64,000 nt of DNA, taken from assembly GCA_963693285.1 (NCBI GenBank), contig OY848925.1, forward strand, positions 1,232,817 through 1,296,816, written 5' to 3'. The position numbers and the translations under genes were made by a program. The stretch is from Xestospongia muta. Its lineage: Eukaryota; Porifera; Demospongiae; Haplosclerida; Petrosiidae. Below the pieces are notes generated by a model, which had not been told where the DNA came from, ran no database searches, and saw only the letters and a program-made list of their open reading frames with translations. Each line of letters opens with the position of its first letter. Position 1 is the stretch's first letter. Below are positions 38,201 to 49,195 of this stretch, in pieces.

Positions 38201-38876
38201 ATGGAAACCAAATCTATTGGACACATTATTGTAACATCACTGTATTGTAGTTGATTCATCCTTAAATAAAAACAGTCAATACAGGGCAAATATTGGCCCA
38301 TATATAGCTGAACCTAAAGTTAAAGAAATCATACAGTATGATACAAAGAACAAGTCTTAACAGTGCCATCAAAATAATGTTAAGATGATTTTGCAATTAA
38401 AAATATTGTTTTATTACTATACTATATATAGTATTTAACTAACCCTTATCTGTACGAGCAACATATCTTCTTAAGCTTTGTAAAGCCAAAACATAATAAG
38501 GGTCTTCAGGTAGTTTCAAATCACTCAATTCTTTCCCACTAAGTCCTTGAACTAAAGCTTTTAGTGTTATCCAAAAAGGATCTTGCCTTATATTCAACTC
38601 AGCTTTTTGCTTAAGTACCTTAAGGAACTTGAGGAATAAATCACCGCTCTTTCTTTTTAATATTGGTAAAAGACCTTTTATCGTATCATAAGTATCAGGC
38701 ATTCTATTGAGTAGTCGTTGGACTTCAATGTTTTTCAGTACTCCTTTTGTTTCTAGACAAGACAGAAGAATTTTTAATTTATTAGCTGACTCTGACCCAA
38801 AATAACTATAAAAATAGTCGTCCTGCTGCTTTAACAAATCGACGTGATAGCTTTCATCTGGGAATTTGGAGGCCAT
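31682..38876 (-). CDS. CARD / DD / coiled-coil / ZU5 / CARD-like gene, disrupted by a transposon
   Basis: The first exon 38444-38876 encodes MASKFPDESYHVDLLKQQDD and a CARD-like fold (KGVLKNIEVQRLLNRMPDTY, KRKSGDLFLKFLKVL). A phase-1 splice joins it to a DD exon (about 37833-38076; DISQYLPKLEVV). Further exons are a linker (about 37620-37690), coiled coils (about 36276-36430, 36480-36540), basic/acidic linkers (about 35715-35800, 35592-35668), a second coil (about 34740-34840), VQFDYL (about 34490-34580) and ZU5 (about 33941-34438, ending SHFCHLVII). A UPA-like exon remnant (about 32200-32335) and a CARD-like last exon (31682-32013) follow. A 1.39-kb mobile element interrupts the exon that follows ZU5, and the UPA-like part has an out-of-frame deletion. 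The 5' half looks functional; the 3' half probably is not. Confidence 0.65.
32200..32340 (-). pseudogene. UPA-like exon with internal deletion
   Basis: On the minus strand SSSPDNMYVGQVVYEVK and NSEWLMRFMVAK match the exon at 23392-23522 of the neighbouring gene. The text then jumps straight into DNA matching 22970-22990 there (AAATATGTATTGTCCGGTC, encoding CIVRS in that gene) in a different frame. About 430 bases containing the middle UPA-like exons have been deleted, and the join is out of frame, leading to a stop near 32157. Confidence 0.6.
32543..33934. mobile_element. Terminal-inverted-repeat element with ATTAAT target duplication
   Basis: The left end (AAAAGGCATTAAAGTGCCGA) and the right end, reverse complemented (GAAAGGCACTAAAGTGCCGA), match over at least 20 bases. 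The inverted similarity continues inward for about 200 bases (32543-32760 against 33780-33934). ATTAAT flanks both sides (32537-32542 and 33935-33940). The inside has a (GT)n tract, a 321-base tandem duplication and no transposase, so the element is non-autonomous. It lies in the exon after ZU5 of the CARD/DD/ZU5 gene. A truncated relative is at about 54070-54786 and a smaller piece at 58428-58840. Confidence 0.85.
32994..33635. repeat. 321-bp tandem duplication inside the transposon
   Basis: Two successive copies begin with TTCAGGCTGCAGAGGTCAAG at 32994 and 33315. Each contains a short frame (MDLERSNAFKKRLQALKRLL) at 33150 and 33471. The related element at 54070-54786 has one copy only. The short frames are probably not real genes. 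Confidence 0.85.
35200..35248. repeat. (CATATA)/(TG)n microsatellite
   Basis: An ATACATATACATATATATAT run passes into about 15 TG units. It lies in an intron of the CARD/DD/ZU5 gene and creates a spurious Thr-His/Tyr repeat frame on the opposite strand. Confidence 0.9.
35346..35502. mobile_element. Small hairpin (MITE-like) element in an intron
   Basis: TGCCTAACA at 35346 is mirrored by TGTTAGGCA at 35494-35502. Further in, GGCAGGTTTATATAGACCT is mirrored by AGGTCTATAAG..ATAAACCTGCC. The nested inverted repeats in about 157 bases look like a MITE or a long hairpin. Flanking target duplication was not established. Confidence 0.5.
36660..37050. repeat. Minisatellite based on TAGTACACTAATACATAGT
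   Basis: About 390 bases consist of alternating units such as AGTACACTAATACATAGTT and AGTACACTAATATATAGT, roughly 18-19 bases each or 36-37 in pairs. The units vary at one or two positions. It lies in an intron of the CARD/DD/ZU5 gene, 5' of the coiled-coil exons. It has no spacers and so is not a CRISPR array. Confidence 0.9.
37051..37616. other. Intron sequence, no exon seen
   Basis: AT-rich intron. The part at about 37380-37616 resembles 24950-25190 of the neighbouring gene (GCAGATAGCTTTCATTAAAAGA; CAATAGCTAAATCAAA) and is shared ancestral intron sequence. Confidence 0.5.
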
Positions 38877-39010
38877 GATCGAAATGTAAGATGGGTGGTA
38901 CGTTGATTAAGTTACATTCAGTGTGTAAAGTCTCAAATCAACAATCAAACGTCCCACCCAGCTCTGCTATTAAATTTCATTGGGCGTAAAGACGAGCTTT
39001 GTCACGGACG
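38877..39010. promoter_or_regulatory. Compact bidirectional promoter, CARD gene / kelch gene
   Basis: Only 134 bases separate the start codons of the minus-strand CARD gene (38876) and the plus-strand kelch gene (39011). The segment contains AAATTTCATTGGGCGT, an inverted CCAAT box (ATTGG) followed by GGGCG, and is clearly less AT-rich than its surroundings. The duplicate at 58000-58110 keeps the same features, including CAATTTCATTGGGCGTG. Shared control of the two genes is an inference from this layout. Confidence 0.65.
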
Positions 39011-42000
39011 ATGGCGAAGAGAGACTTTCGTAACGAACGTGCTCAAGACGATGGTGGCAAAAAATTGATAGATAGTAGAAATGGAGGCTGCGGAGTCATG
39101 GTTGGCAATAAACTTTATGTGTGGGGAGGACAAACAGAAGATATAAATGTACGGCTACACAACATGATCTGCATGTAACACTATCTTTTCATGAAAAAAG
39201 GGCGGCAATGCCAGACTTGTATAGATTGTACATGTAGCTAGATATTAGATAAAAATAATGTCTCTTTATAAATTCTTTTTTATGCATCCACATTGCTTTT
39301 TTGTTTTATAGGAAGGTGAGCGTGAAAGTCAGGACCTCCCTCGTCCCCCTGCACAAGCTGATCAAGCTCTCATCCTCCCATATGCACTCGATGTCTTTGA
39401 TATGTCAACACGGACTTGGACTAGACAGCAAACATTTAGTAATGATGGTACTACATCTATTCCTGTATATCATGGTCTTGGATCATCAATGGTGTACGAT
39501 TCACATCGACATGTTATCTACTTGTTTGGTGGATGGAATAGACGTCGTTTTGACTCTAATCTCTTTAAACTATCACTGACTAATTTTCATTGGAAAATTA
39601 TTAAACCAGCAACAGAAAAGAAACCGGCTCCACGTTATAATACAGAGATCTTTATACATAATGACAGGTGAAAATGTGGACCTTCCTAATATTGACATTG
39701 CATACAGTATTAATTCAATACTTTAATGATAATTATCATGGAATTATCCTTTTTTCCTTTACTAGGCTCCATGCTTTTGGAGGAGTGGGAGTTAATATTA
39801 CAATCGATGAACAAAGAATTGATCCTGGGGCGAAATGGGAATCTGCTCCTCCAGATGGTAGCTATGGTTGGTTGAATGACCATCTTGAGTTCAGCTTAAA
39901 TTTGAGTGAGAAATGATATCATTTTTATGATTTTAGCTAAAGTGAAACCAGTATAATTGGAAACTTTTGCTGAATATATAGTACAGTGTGTTTTTATTTG
40001 AGGTTTCTCTCTCCTGTGTTATAGAACTTATTTATATATTGTTGTTTCATTGCATTAGATGTACATTTATTAAAATTTAACAATCCTTTTACGACTATAT
40101 TTATATTTTATATTTAGAATATTGGACATCTCCACTTAAAAAGGGTGATAAGCGACCTCCTCCATTAGGTGGTCATAGGATTGCTAAATTTGATGGTTAT
40201 AGAGCTGTTTTATTTGGTGGTAAGGGACCACCTGAACATGTTGTTAATGAACGTAATAATGGTGCATGGATATTGGACTTAGTGAATATGGTAAGTGAAC
40301 ATATTTTTAGATTGCACATTATAATTGTGTAAAAATGATTTTGTGTATAAATGCAAATTGTAAAAATTCCCAGTTTAAAATGATTTGTAAGTATATTTAT
40401 TTATGTACATATGTAAGGTTTATAATCCAGTAATCCCACTGCTAATGCTATCATCACTAATGCTTTCATTCCTTGTATTACTCTAATATGCATGATTTGC
40501 CTGCATATACTTATAAAATGTTGTATTTATTAAAATCTAAAGGATTTCTATTCCATAGAAATGGAAAGGTCCTTATACTCCATTATCAGATCAACCATGG
40601 CCGAAACCAGTTCGTTTCTTCACTCTAACACCACTCTTTGATCCTGACTGTTTTGACATTAGTAATGACAATAATTACTTGAGATCAATAATGATGTATC
40701 AAAAACTTCTGTTGCTTTGGGGTAAGGCTCTTTATTCTCCAAATACAGTTGAAGACTGTCATAAGAGTACTTGGTTGATGGAGATTATCAATGATGAAAT
40801 TATTTGGACTGAGGTAAAAATAGTGTTTCATGAGCAGATAAAGCATATCCTTTTGACAATCCTAGGAATTTTTGGTAGTCACAATTCAATGTTTACAGCT
40901 ATGATTAAAACGTTTTATGTAATTATTTCTAAGTCAATTTGCACTAAAGTTCATTTGGTCTACTTTTATAGCCATGCTGCTGTCATTACTGATTATTTGC
41001 TGAAGAACTCATGCAGTACAGTTTATTGGTACTTGCATATTTTTGAAGTGCTTCAATGAAATGTTTCAGTTATTATCAGCATTCATGAGGCTTGTTCAGT
41101 TAATTTGATTTTTATGTTTATAACAAAGCTGTGTAATACAGTAAGAGACTCATAAGTTTCAAAACTGTCAGAGGATCAGGCTTTAACATGTTTAACTTCT
41201 ATAAGCAATATTGAATTTGGAATTATTATTGGTTTAAAAATTTCTTTGTAATGCATGAATATAGCATTTTAAAATTATGCATTTCTTCCTAGGCAATGGT
41301 AGTGTCATCCCTAGCCTCATTCACCCCAAAGAAAAGTGGGTCTGGCTATGATAGCATACATAGATTATGTGATAATTATAGTTAATATTTGCCAAGTAGC
41401 CATTGATACAAGCATCATGGTAAGTAAAATTGCCATAACTTGAGAACGAAACAATTTAAAAAAATAAAATTCTCATTCTGAAAATATAAAAGATTATATA
41501 GCATGAACACAGTAATATATATTAATGATAACTTGATCATATTGCCTGTGCTTATGGAACACACCCACACACAGTCAAAGACTCAAAGGTAAGTACTCCA
41601 TGGAAAGGTGTTTGTGTCATAAGCCAGGAAATGACACACATGATAATATTTATATGTATTAAAAATTACATATGTGTAATTTTAATAACACATATATTTA
41701 AATATCACATGTCATAATAAAAATTCGTGTGTGAAGCTAAAACACATGTTAAACATAACTAGCACATTTTAAACTGTCAAACTGAGTTAGAAACTTTTTT
41801 AAAAAAGGACAAGAGTTAATAAAGATAGAATATGGTACAATTACTAGATAATTATTAGATATAACATGACAAGACTAAGGATTATTATCATATGTGTCAT
41901 TTTCCTGATTTATGACACAAACTGTTTTTCATATAACTCTTGCATGTATGGAGAGTGGTGAGGGTTAAATTATCCCTTAAATAGATGAATTACCTTTAAA

Positions 42001-42537
42001 TAACCTATATATAGATTGAGTAAAGTATAAACCAATTTCATTTTTCATATCTTTACCTGCCATGTACAGATTGTTATTGAAGAAAAGCCACGAGCATGGC
42101 ATATAGCTTTGGCCTACCATCCTTACCCTACATCATGTCCTACTGACTGTGAAGTGGTGGTATTTGGAGGTAACAAACACATAGCAAGAGATACAGGACC
42201 AAGAAATGCTGTCTCTGACACTTGTATAATACAATTTGGTAAGCATGTACCACCTCCAATAATAACATGCTATTAAGTATACAGTCTAAGTACACACATT
42301 TGCTATATATATTCAACTAAATAATTAAATAATAACTAGATAATTTAGTAAATAACTCTATACAGTGGTTATACTGTCATTATTGTAGGTGTACCATGTT
42401 TGCAGAAGTTGTGTATCCACACTATCACGGAGTGTGAATATGCTGACTGTTTGCCACCTAAACTGAGACAAGATGTCTATAATTATATGATTGCCACAAA
42501 AGAACCTGTTCCAGTTATCACTGTTGGACTCAAATAA
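39011..42537 (+). CDS. Kelch-repeat protein
   Basis: Exons: 39011-39148, 39312-39667, about 39766-39910, about 40120-40290, about 40559-40814, about 42071-42240 and 42389-42537. The first exon reads MAKRDFRNERAQDDGG, then GCGVMVGNKLYVWGGQTEDI. The later kelch signatures are VYDSHRHVIYLFGGW, LHAFGGVGV, FDGYRAVLFGGKG and CEVVVFGGNK, each a Gly-Gly pair preceded by hydrophobic residues as in a beta-propeller blade. The end (YADCLPPKLRQDVYNYM) is outside the propeller. The phase-0 donor GTACGG at 39149 is needed to keep exon 2 in frame. No BTB or F-box was seen, so a cullin-adaptor role is unsupported; a protein-binding propeller is the safe call. It is expressed divergently from the CARD gene at 38876. 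Confidence 0.8.
40815..42070. other. Long intron of the kelch gene
   Basis: This 1.25-kb intron is several times longer than the other introns of the gene. It carries a 311-base inverted-repeat element (41611-41921). No other exon was seen; the open frame entering the intron from the exon before it is simply read-through. Confidence 0.6.
41611..41921. mobile_element. MITE in a kelch intron
   Basis: The left end (TTTGTGTCATAAGCCAGGAA, then ATGACACACATGATAAT) is mirrored by the right end (ATTATCATATGTGTCATTTT, then CCTGATTTATGACACAAA). The two arms match over nearly 40 bases with few mismatches. The inside is AT-rich and itself palindromic (ACATATGTGTAATTTT). It has no coding capacity. Confidence 0.75.
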
Positions 42538-43199
42538 TTTATACTAATTCACTCTTGTATCATCTTAATTGATGATTGATGACTTATTTAATTTGAACAA
42601 AAGTAATATAAAAACTTCATGATAAATAATATCATATTATTCTGGTGCTACATATATACCTGATAAAGATGGATACAACTGTATAATTGATATGTTTAAC
42701 CCAAAATTATATATTAAGATCTATTTTTATAAAGAGAACTGTGATTGACATACAGGTACCTCTTCTTAGAAATCTTATTCCAGAGCACTTTAAGGACTTA
42801 TACTAGGTTGGGATATCTCTAAACTGGTTCAGATATTATCACAATAAAAACAGCAATTATTTGAATAGAGAAATCAGTGTGAAATGCTTGTTGATTTTAG
42901 ATTAATTCAGTATTTGTAAACAGCAAACACTGTAGTGAATTTTCAATTTCATTACACATGGATGCAAAACCACACCCACCAAACTTTGAAAGGCGTACTA
43001 CGACAATATCAAAAAATGTGCATATGTTTTTCTTTCTGTAATTTTTACTTTTCATATTACAAAGGGATAAAGAAACCTTAATTCTATTGCTTTAACATAA
43101 ACTAGGTCTATATACTAGGAAAGAAGAAACTCTAAGCTAGCACTGAGTATATCAGTAGAAATAACCTCAGGCTGCCTTTTGCTTTCAATCTTTATCACT
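42538..43199. other. Intergenic between kelch and lysozyme genes
   Basis: No exon was recognised. It contains the likely poly(A) region of the kelch gene (AATAAA-like text near 42845). At 43200 it joins the block that is duplicated at 60732. Confidence 0.4.
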
Positions 43200-43787
43200 C
43201 TTGAGACAACTCAGCTATCTTTCTCAGTGAAAATATTTAATTTTAAATTAGCTACTATCTTCCAAACAATTATAGGATGATTTTTTAATCATAGCCTTGT
43301 TTTCTATGTGAATTATCAACTGGACAGAGTGTACGTGTTTAATTTATCATGCAAAGTATCTGATTCGAATGACTATCCCAATAGGTCTATCTGATTTTTA
43401 ATGTAATTACCCACCTTAATTTATTATTGTAGCTTATACTTCAATCACAAGAATTTTGTTGCCGGGCAATTCATCTGCATGTAACAAAAATTACTATTTG
43501 TTGTTACATATATGATACAAAGTGTCAAGAAGTGAGAGGACCCAAACACACTTCAGCAGTGATTTCAGCGACATTTAAGCTTTTGGTCTCAGTTACAGGA
43601 TCATTTATCAGGATCACTTGGCTTTAATAATGAATATTGTTAACAAGAGTGTGCAAATGATGTAGCAATAGATCATTGGCCACTCAGGTAGTTGATCTTG
43701 TTATGTGATCCTCAACTTAAAAAATAAAAGCGCCAAGGGCGAAACTTCTGAGCACATTCCCAGCAGACGTATATATTTCCATGCAAA

Positions 43788-44247
43788 ATGGCCCAAGGTA
43801 ACAAATTTCTTTGAAAAACATTCTGGATCGCCCATTATTGTCAATTTATTTCTTTTAACAGGACGTCCGGAAAAAATAAGTCGACAGCTTTTTGATGCAA
43901 TCAGGAAGCAAGAGTCAGGTGGCGAAGAAAATATAACTGGTGACGGGGGGAAAGCTTACGGACCATATCAAATATGGGAATCCTATTACAAAGATGCTGT
44001 TGAGTATAACCCAAAACTGAAAGAAGGAGGAAAAACATGGGAAAATACAAAAGGTCCAGGTTCTACTGAATATTCTGAGGAGGTCATGAAGAGCTATATG
44101 GATCGATATGCTACTGAGTCCAGACTAGGTCGTAAACCTACCGATGAAGACATTGCTAGGATACATAATGGTGGCCCCAATGGGTACAAAAAGGATTGCA
44201 CTCTAGAATACTGGAAGAAGGTTGAGAAGTGGTTACAATCAAATTAA
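43788..44247 (+). CDS. i-type lysozyme (destabilase)-like protein, leaderless and cysteine-poor
   Basis: Exon 1 (43788-43797, MAQG) joins exon 2 (43862-44247) in phase. The product has about 131 residues. It carries the invertebrate-type lysozyme core: RKQESGG, then GDGGKAYGPYQIWESYY, VMKSYMDRY and ARIHNGGPNGY, ending in an EYWKKVEKW helix. By comparison with clam i-type lysozymes the Glu of QESG and the Asp of TGDGG fall at the two catalytic acids (muramidase, cleaving peptidoglycan). Secreted family members have a signal peptide and many disulphides; this one has one Cys and no leader from the nearest ATG, suggesting a cytosolic or non-classically released enzyme. Another start upstream is possible. 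The gene lies between the kelch gene and a ZU5 pseudogene. A frameshifted copy is at 61320-61780. Confidence 0.8.
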
Positions 44248-44553
44248 AATAAGTGTAAACCATAAGTTGGACACTGAGAACTTGATTTTCCTGATACATG
44301 TATATTAGATTAAAGTTACAATATATACTTTTCAATTATAATATTTTTACTGATTAACATATGCATTACTTTTATTAACAAACACATTGATACTAAATAA
44401 TATTTACTTTTCAAATAACAACACTACACAGCAAGGTTAATAATATATGTGGATGGCCCAATACTACAACTGTGAGTGCTTCGAATTTGGCATGATTGTT
44501 AGTTGTTTGTTTAAGTGTGACGATGTTGATTAGAATATCTGATGGGCATGTTA
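44248..44553. other. Spacer between lysozyme and ZU5 pseudogene
   Basis: Convergent 3' ends: the plus-strand lysozyme ends at 44247 and the minus-strand CARD-like exon at 44554. It is AT-rich, with possible AATAAA-like signals. Duplicated at 61781-62157. Confidence 0.5.
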
Positions 44554-46800
44554 TCAAGTATAAGAAGTGTTTACACTGTAATATTCATCTTTTATTTTTT
44601 CAGCAAATTCTTTAAATGCTTCAACATTCTCAAAGACACCAATAAGCTTCTCAAACAAGTTGAATTTGCTATGAATAGAAGACTTTATTGCTTTCATTAG
44701 AGATGAGCCTCTATCAATGTCTGTTTTATTGCTATTATCTTGAACCTCATTAAAACAAGTCTCTGCAGCACTATATAATTCTGTAGCTATGAAAGATCTG
44801 TTAGTGGAGACAGATACAAGGCGAGATAGCTCAGCATAATTAGTACGAAAGATTTTCTTGACTTTCAGTTTGTCATCATATTGCACAGGTGAAAGAAGAG
44901 CTATATGTGGTGATCCGTCTAGCACGACTACTTCAAGTATTTACTAAATTGAATATCTTAATCTCAACAACGACTGACTGTCGATAAAACAAAACACACA
45001 CTCATATATAGAGAGAAAGACACGTCACAATGACGTCACAATATATTACAAATAATTACAATGCATACATAACACAACATAATAGAGTCTCAATATACTA
45101 CACTATGCATAAAGATAAATTACTACGTAATATATACATACATAGTATACCTCCAGACTACCCACACTAGTATGTGTAGGTGACAGAATATCACTACCTG
45201 CAAATAAAAATATAAATTTGTTAGTTTATCTGACACTATTTATTACTTGAAGATGATAGATGATGTCTTTTTGGGAATGGAATTTCCTCTAGGGATTGGT
45301 TAGATTGTATGGATCGTTTCCTTGTAAATTGACCTTCCAAGAAAAGAGAACAACCAATACAAAGTATTAAGTAACAACATATGAACTACCTATTTGCTTG
45401 CAAAGTCTGGTAATAAACAATTTTATTTCAGGTGGCTCAATACCATTGAGTTGTACAGGATAATGCAGTGGAACCAAATCAGTTCTGTTCTCATTGGCAT
45501 AAATTACCACTATACATGAAGGTGGTTTGACATTTTCTTTGCAACCAAAGTCATCTACATCTCTCTTCAAAATCTATAAATAGTAAAAGGCATAAATCCT
45601 TTATAGGTACTTACCCGACATGGTGATAACCGAGGTAGTATATACCACCCTGTTTGAAAAGTCTTATCGAATATTAGTTCCATAAAACCACCACTGTTAA
45701 TGTCTTTCTTGAAATGAAAATAAATTTGTGGGCTAGTTTTGGCTTGACGAAGATCTTGTTGACTTTCTACACACTAACATAATATAGCAACAGTATAGTA
45801 TATAATGCAATGATATATATTTCATTATACCTGCTTGAGGAAATCAAGGTCTTTGACAACTAACATCTCCATTTCAGAGTTATTACTTCCTTCATCTTCT
45901 TTATAGAATCCCTGGGCAAAGTAGGTTTGTGCAGTAGTCCCTAACGAGGACAAAATGTAATAGTGTACTACTAATAAATGGCAGCAACAAAGCACTACTC
46001 ACCATCAATATCCACACTTGTTATGGAGGAGTCTTGATTAGGCAAAACAGCTGGTTGTATGCATTCCATTTCAGTTTCAGTATCAATGTTTGTAACTTCA
46101 GTACTACTTTGATCATCAATAGTTGAAGAAGTCATCTCATTAGAATGATTATCACTAGAGGTACTGGGAGCAGGAGAATTAATTATTTCTAAATCTGTGG
46201 TATTAGTTAAAACTTCACAAATAAAAGAGAACTTCCTAAGAGATATTGCTCCATATCGGTCACCAGGATAAAAATCTCCTCCTTCTAACAAATGAAACTG
46301 ATAAGGCGGAGAACATCATTCAGAACTAGCTTTGGCAAATCTCATGTAGGCAGACTCTTCACTTGTTTTCAAAGAGACACAATGTTGTATTTCTAATGTC
46401 AGTGGCTGCTGGATCTCACTAGCAATAGAGACAGCATATATAGCACTGACTAGCTCACTCCCTTTGGGAAATGTGAACTGTCCACCAATCAGTGCTGTAA
46501 CTGCTCTCACAGGTCTCTGTTGAAGATACAGTTCCTTTAGGAACATTAATCCTTAGACCATATCCATCCCAGTCAAAAGATTGAGGAGAATCTCCTTGAA
46601 TTAGGAATAACATCTCGCTTCCTACTTGTACACCATTAAGAGTATCTGAAAAAATCAGTTAATGATGGTTCATTTATTAATTATATGTTAGTACCATTGA
46701 CTGGAACAAGATAATCAAACTAAACTGACACATCATTTTTATCTATTGACAACTCCTTCTCTGTCTGCATAGGTATGTTCTCCTCAGATATTTCTAAGTT
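44554..46800 (-). pseudogene. ZU5 / UPA-like / CARD-like pseudogene
   Basis: All the modules of the paralogues are recognisable on the minus strand: VQFDYL exon (about 46700-46790), ZU5 exon (about 46010-46650), UPA-like exons (45367-45950) and CARD-like exon (44554-44900). It is disabled by TAG in place of a Gln codon in SVQFDY (46720-46722), a 2-base deletion in the ZU5 exon (CTGCTCTCACAGG against CTGCTATCTCACAGG, about 46501-46513) and a TGA in the ZU5 exon (KASSE then stop, about 46318-46320). The CARD-like exon is open but has lost four residues in its third helix (SAAETC against SAYLISETC). The copy at 62158-64000 shares the ZU5 lesions. Confidence 0.8.
44906..45102. mobile_element. Solo LTR (197 bp)
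   Basis: The insert starts TGTGGTGATCCG and ends TACTACA, the TG..CA ends of an LTR. It is flanked by CTATA (44901-44905) and CTATG (45103-45107), a 5-base target duplication with one mismatch. Undisturbed copies of the intron read GAGCTATATATAAAGATAAA. Inside is a CRE-like TGACGTCA. It is absent from the duplicate at 62480-62500, so it landed after that duplication or was lost there. Confidence 0.8.
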
Positions 46801-46854
46801 TTAGAAAGAAACTATTTGTATTAGTATAAAACATTATAGGAAAATGGTGTATAG

Positions 46855-47040
46855 TGTCTGTGGTGCCAAATGGTGCCCATAGTGTCAATAGTATCTGCAG
46901 TGCCCAATCATCCAATACAGGTACCATTCGGCAACACAGATTCGCCAGACACTGTTGGACACCACAAGATGCCCGGAGTATTTTTTGTGTCAAAAAAGTG
47001 TCCTAGTGTCAGTAGTATTTATGGTGCCCAATCAACTCAA
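46855..47040. repeat. Dispersed palindrome-rich repeat, copy 2
   Basis: Related to 30630-30800: TCTGTGGTGCCAAATGGTGC, AGTGTCAATAGTATCTGCAG and GTGTCAGTAGTATTTATGG recur. The internal repeats are arranged both directly and inverted. It sits just upstream of the ZU5 pseudogene's first recognisable exon. Confidence 0.55.
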
Positions 47041-47863
47041 AGTGACCTATGTTTGTCTATGACTCAGTGTATAATAAATTACCTGAACCTAAAATATTTG
47101 ATTTAGATCCAATTTTGTGCCCATAACCTTTATAATTACTAGGTCCATTTTGACTGCACAATTCAGTCTTAAGTTCATTGCATTTGATTATATGAATTCC
47201 TACTAGAATGTTTTGGACAGTTCACTGAAAATTATCCTTGAGAGCCAGATTTTGATCCCTCCCTCAATCCCTGCCTGGCTACTCAAGTAATATCAAAAAT
47301 GAAAGTAGATGATTTTTAAATTTAAAATAAGCCCATAATATACAACTAATTACATCTCACTCTAAATTTGGTACTTAATATAGTAAGAAGCTATAATCAA
47401 AATGGTGCACACTTGAAGTCAATACAGTATGTATCACATGTGGTGACTATAGAGGTTTCCTGGAAGTTATGAATATTATTACAGCTGACCATTTTGGGGT
47501 GTGTTACTAAGTTAATGTACAGAGAATGTATTTGTTACTTTCTTAATATTAACTAACTTTTTGTTGTCAAATTTCAGCATGTTATGTATCTGTATTTGCT
47601 TCTCAACATATTTAGTATTCAGCCATAAAGCAACCATACGTAGTGCAAATCATCAACACAAAGCTTTGCAATACATTTTTGCAGATTCTTAGTTCTCAAA
47701 GATTATACCAAGACATGACACAGATCATGCACAGAATTTACAGAAAGATGCCACAATGTATCACCACCATAGCACTGCTATAAGTTAACAACATACATTA
47801 ACATAGTGTGGACTTCCCAACAGTTCCTATTAAGTCTCTGTATATTATATTATATATTGTATA

Positions 47864-47915
<52 letters not shown>

Positions 47916-48180
47916 GCACACATATACACATGCTCTTTGAAGTTTATGATCTACATTAACAAGATATGTACAAGGCCTTTCTTCATAAATTCATAAACAC
48001 AATATTATATTGCTATAATTGTATTTTACTTCATGCTTACCAATAAGATTACACTTACCACTTGTAAAGTGAAGTCTGCTTCTTTTTTGGGGCGAGATTT
48101 TCTGGGGTGGGGCTCTATTGGTATCTATGACTGAGGCTGCATACTTAACCACTCCTATTTCAACATGCGTACTAAAATCA
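47041..48180. other. Duplicated non-coding flank, with (TA)n microsatellite
   Basis: No exon. About 47340-47800 corresponds to 6460-6730 and about 47800-48180 corresponds to 7510-7860, without the hAT insertion found there. A (TA)n run lies at about 47868-47911. The copy is considerably diverged. Confidence 0.6.
47866..47912. repeat. (TA)n microsatellite
   Basis: A run of about 20 TA units followed by CACGCACACATATACACA. It produces an Ile/Tyr repeat frame that is not a gene. Confidence 0.9.
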
Positions 48181-48189
48181 GAAGAAAAG

Positions 48190-49195
48190 AGTTCTCAAAC
48201 ACCAAAGATACTTAGAAAGACGAGATGAGATCCTTAAAAGACAAAAACAATCTATGCTCTCAAAGCTGAAACTATAAAGAAAGATATACTAATGATCCTA
48301 CTTGACACAAGGCTCAATCAAAACGATATTATGGCAAGAGTGCTGAAGCTATAAAAGCTCCTGCTAGGACCAGATCAAATGATGAGTCTATAAGAGTTGC
48401 CGCTAGGGCTAGATTAAAATTATATTATGCTGAGAATGCTGAGGCTAAAAGAGCTGCATCCAGGGCCAAATACTATGCTGATTGAGATTGGATTTTGTTC
48501 CAATTACGAGAATGATAAGCATTGAAGGTAGAAGCCACTAGAGAATGGTATGTGAAAAGCAACCAAACACATCTAAACCCTTAACAAGCTAATGGTTGTA
48601 TATATCTGTTTAATTCACTGTGATATACTAACTATATAGTACAGATAGATTAGTACATTATATGGAGATCACTTTTCTTCCTTACTGATGTACTAGACTA
48701 CCAAATTATATTCTATTGTGTGGTAGATTTTGATATGTAGATTTAACAAATTAATAACATATACTTGAGGATTACCTCCTAGTTTTGTGTAGCCATTGAA
48801 ACATGAAGTACATTGTTATATAATTATGATTACATCCACTTTATATAATGACATCTTGTTTTGTTATTAGGAGACAGAAAGATGGTAATACTAAAGTTGT
48901 GTCTTCTAGTAAAACAGTCACAATACCAATGACAAATTCTAAAACATCCAATTTACCATCTTACATGTTAACTCTAATATCTAAAATGGGTACAGCTGTT
49001 ATTACATTAACATTTGGACCATCCTTTCAAGTTAATAAGAAGTCTACACAATCAAGACACTTTGATACCACCACTCCTTCTGCTTCTTGTCCAAGTTCTG
49101 TCAAAGTCACTAAGATAGATACTTGTAGTAAACCATCAACATTGCTAGAGATTCTCCCAGATGCTATATCATTTATACCCTAAATCACCACAGGT
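48190..49195 (+). repeat. Segmental duplication, copy 3
   Basis: It aligns with 9850-10950 and, partly, 14110-15040. It includes the RRYYAENAEAKRAAS-type repeat in degraded form (near 48420-48475: LYYAENAEAKRAASRAKY) and the Thr/Ser-rich exon with its acceptor (48869-49183; MGTAVITLTFGPSFQVNKKS). Copy 3 joins the hAT-flank homologue directly (48180), so the transposase and caspase-like pieces at 7860-9850 are either an insertion in copy 1 or a deletion here. Confidence 0.65.

Larger units (their letters stand above)
43200..46650. repeat. Segmental duplication (lysozyme + ZU5 pseudogene), copy 1
   Basis: It aligns with 60732-64000. The lysozyme part differs by few bases and small indels; the ZU5 pseudogene part shares inactivating lesions. 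Copy 1 has in addition a solo LTR (44906-45102). The left border (CTTGAGACAACTCAGCTATC) is at the breakpoint with the other duplication in copy 2. Confidence 0.85.

Noticed and set aside
40815..41059. Extension of kelch exon 5 to 41059
   Set aside because: The homologous kelch sequence ends at the GTAAAA donor at 40815; the rest is AT-rich read-through of the intron.
43705..43787. Longer N-terminus for the lysozyme-like protein, read through from about 43705
   Set aside because: That frame has no ATG and passes through a clear intron (GTAACA at 43798 to ACAG at 43861). The short exon starting at 43788 gives correct phase.
47808..47996. Ile/Tyr-rich open frame
   Set aside because: It is the translation of a (TA)n microsatellite.
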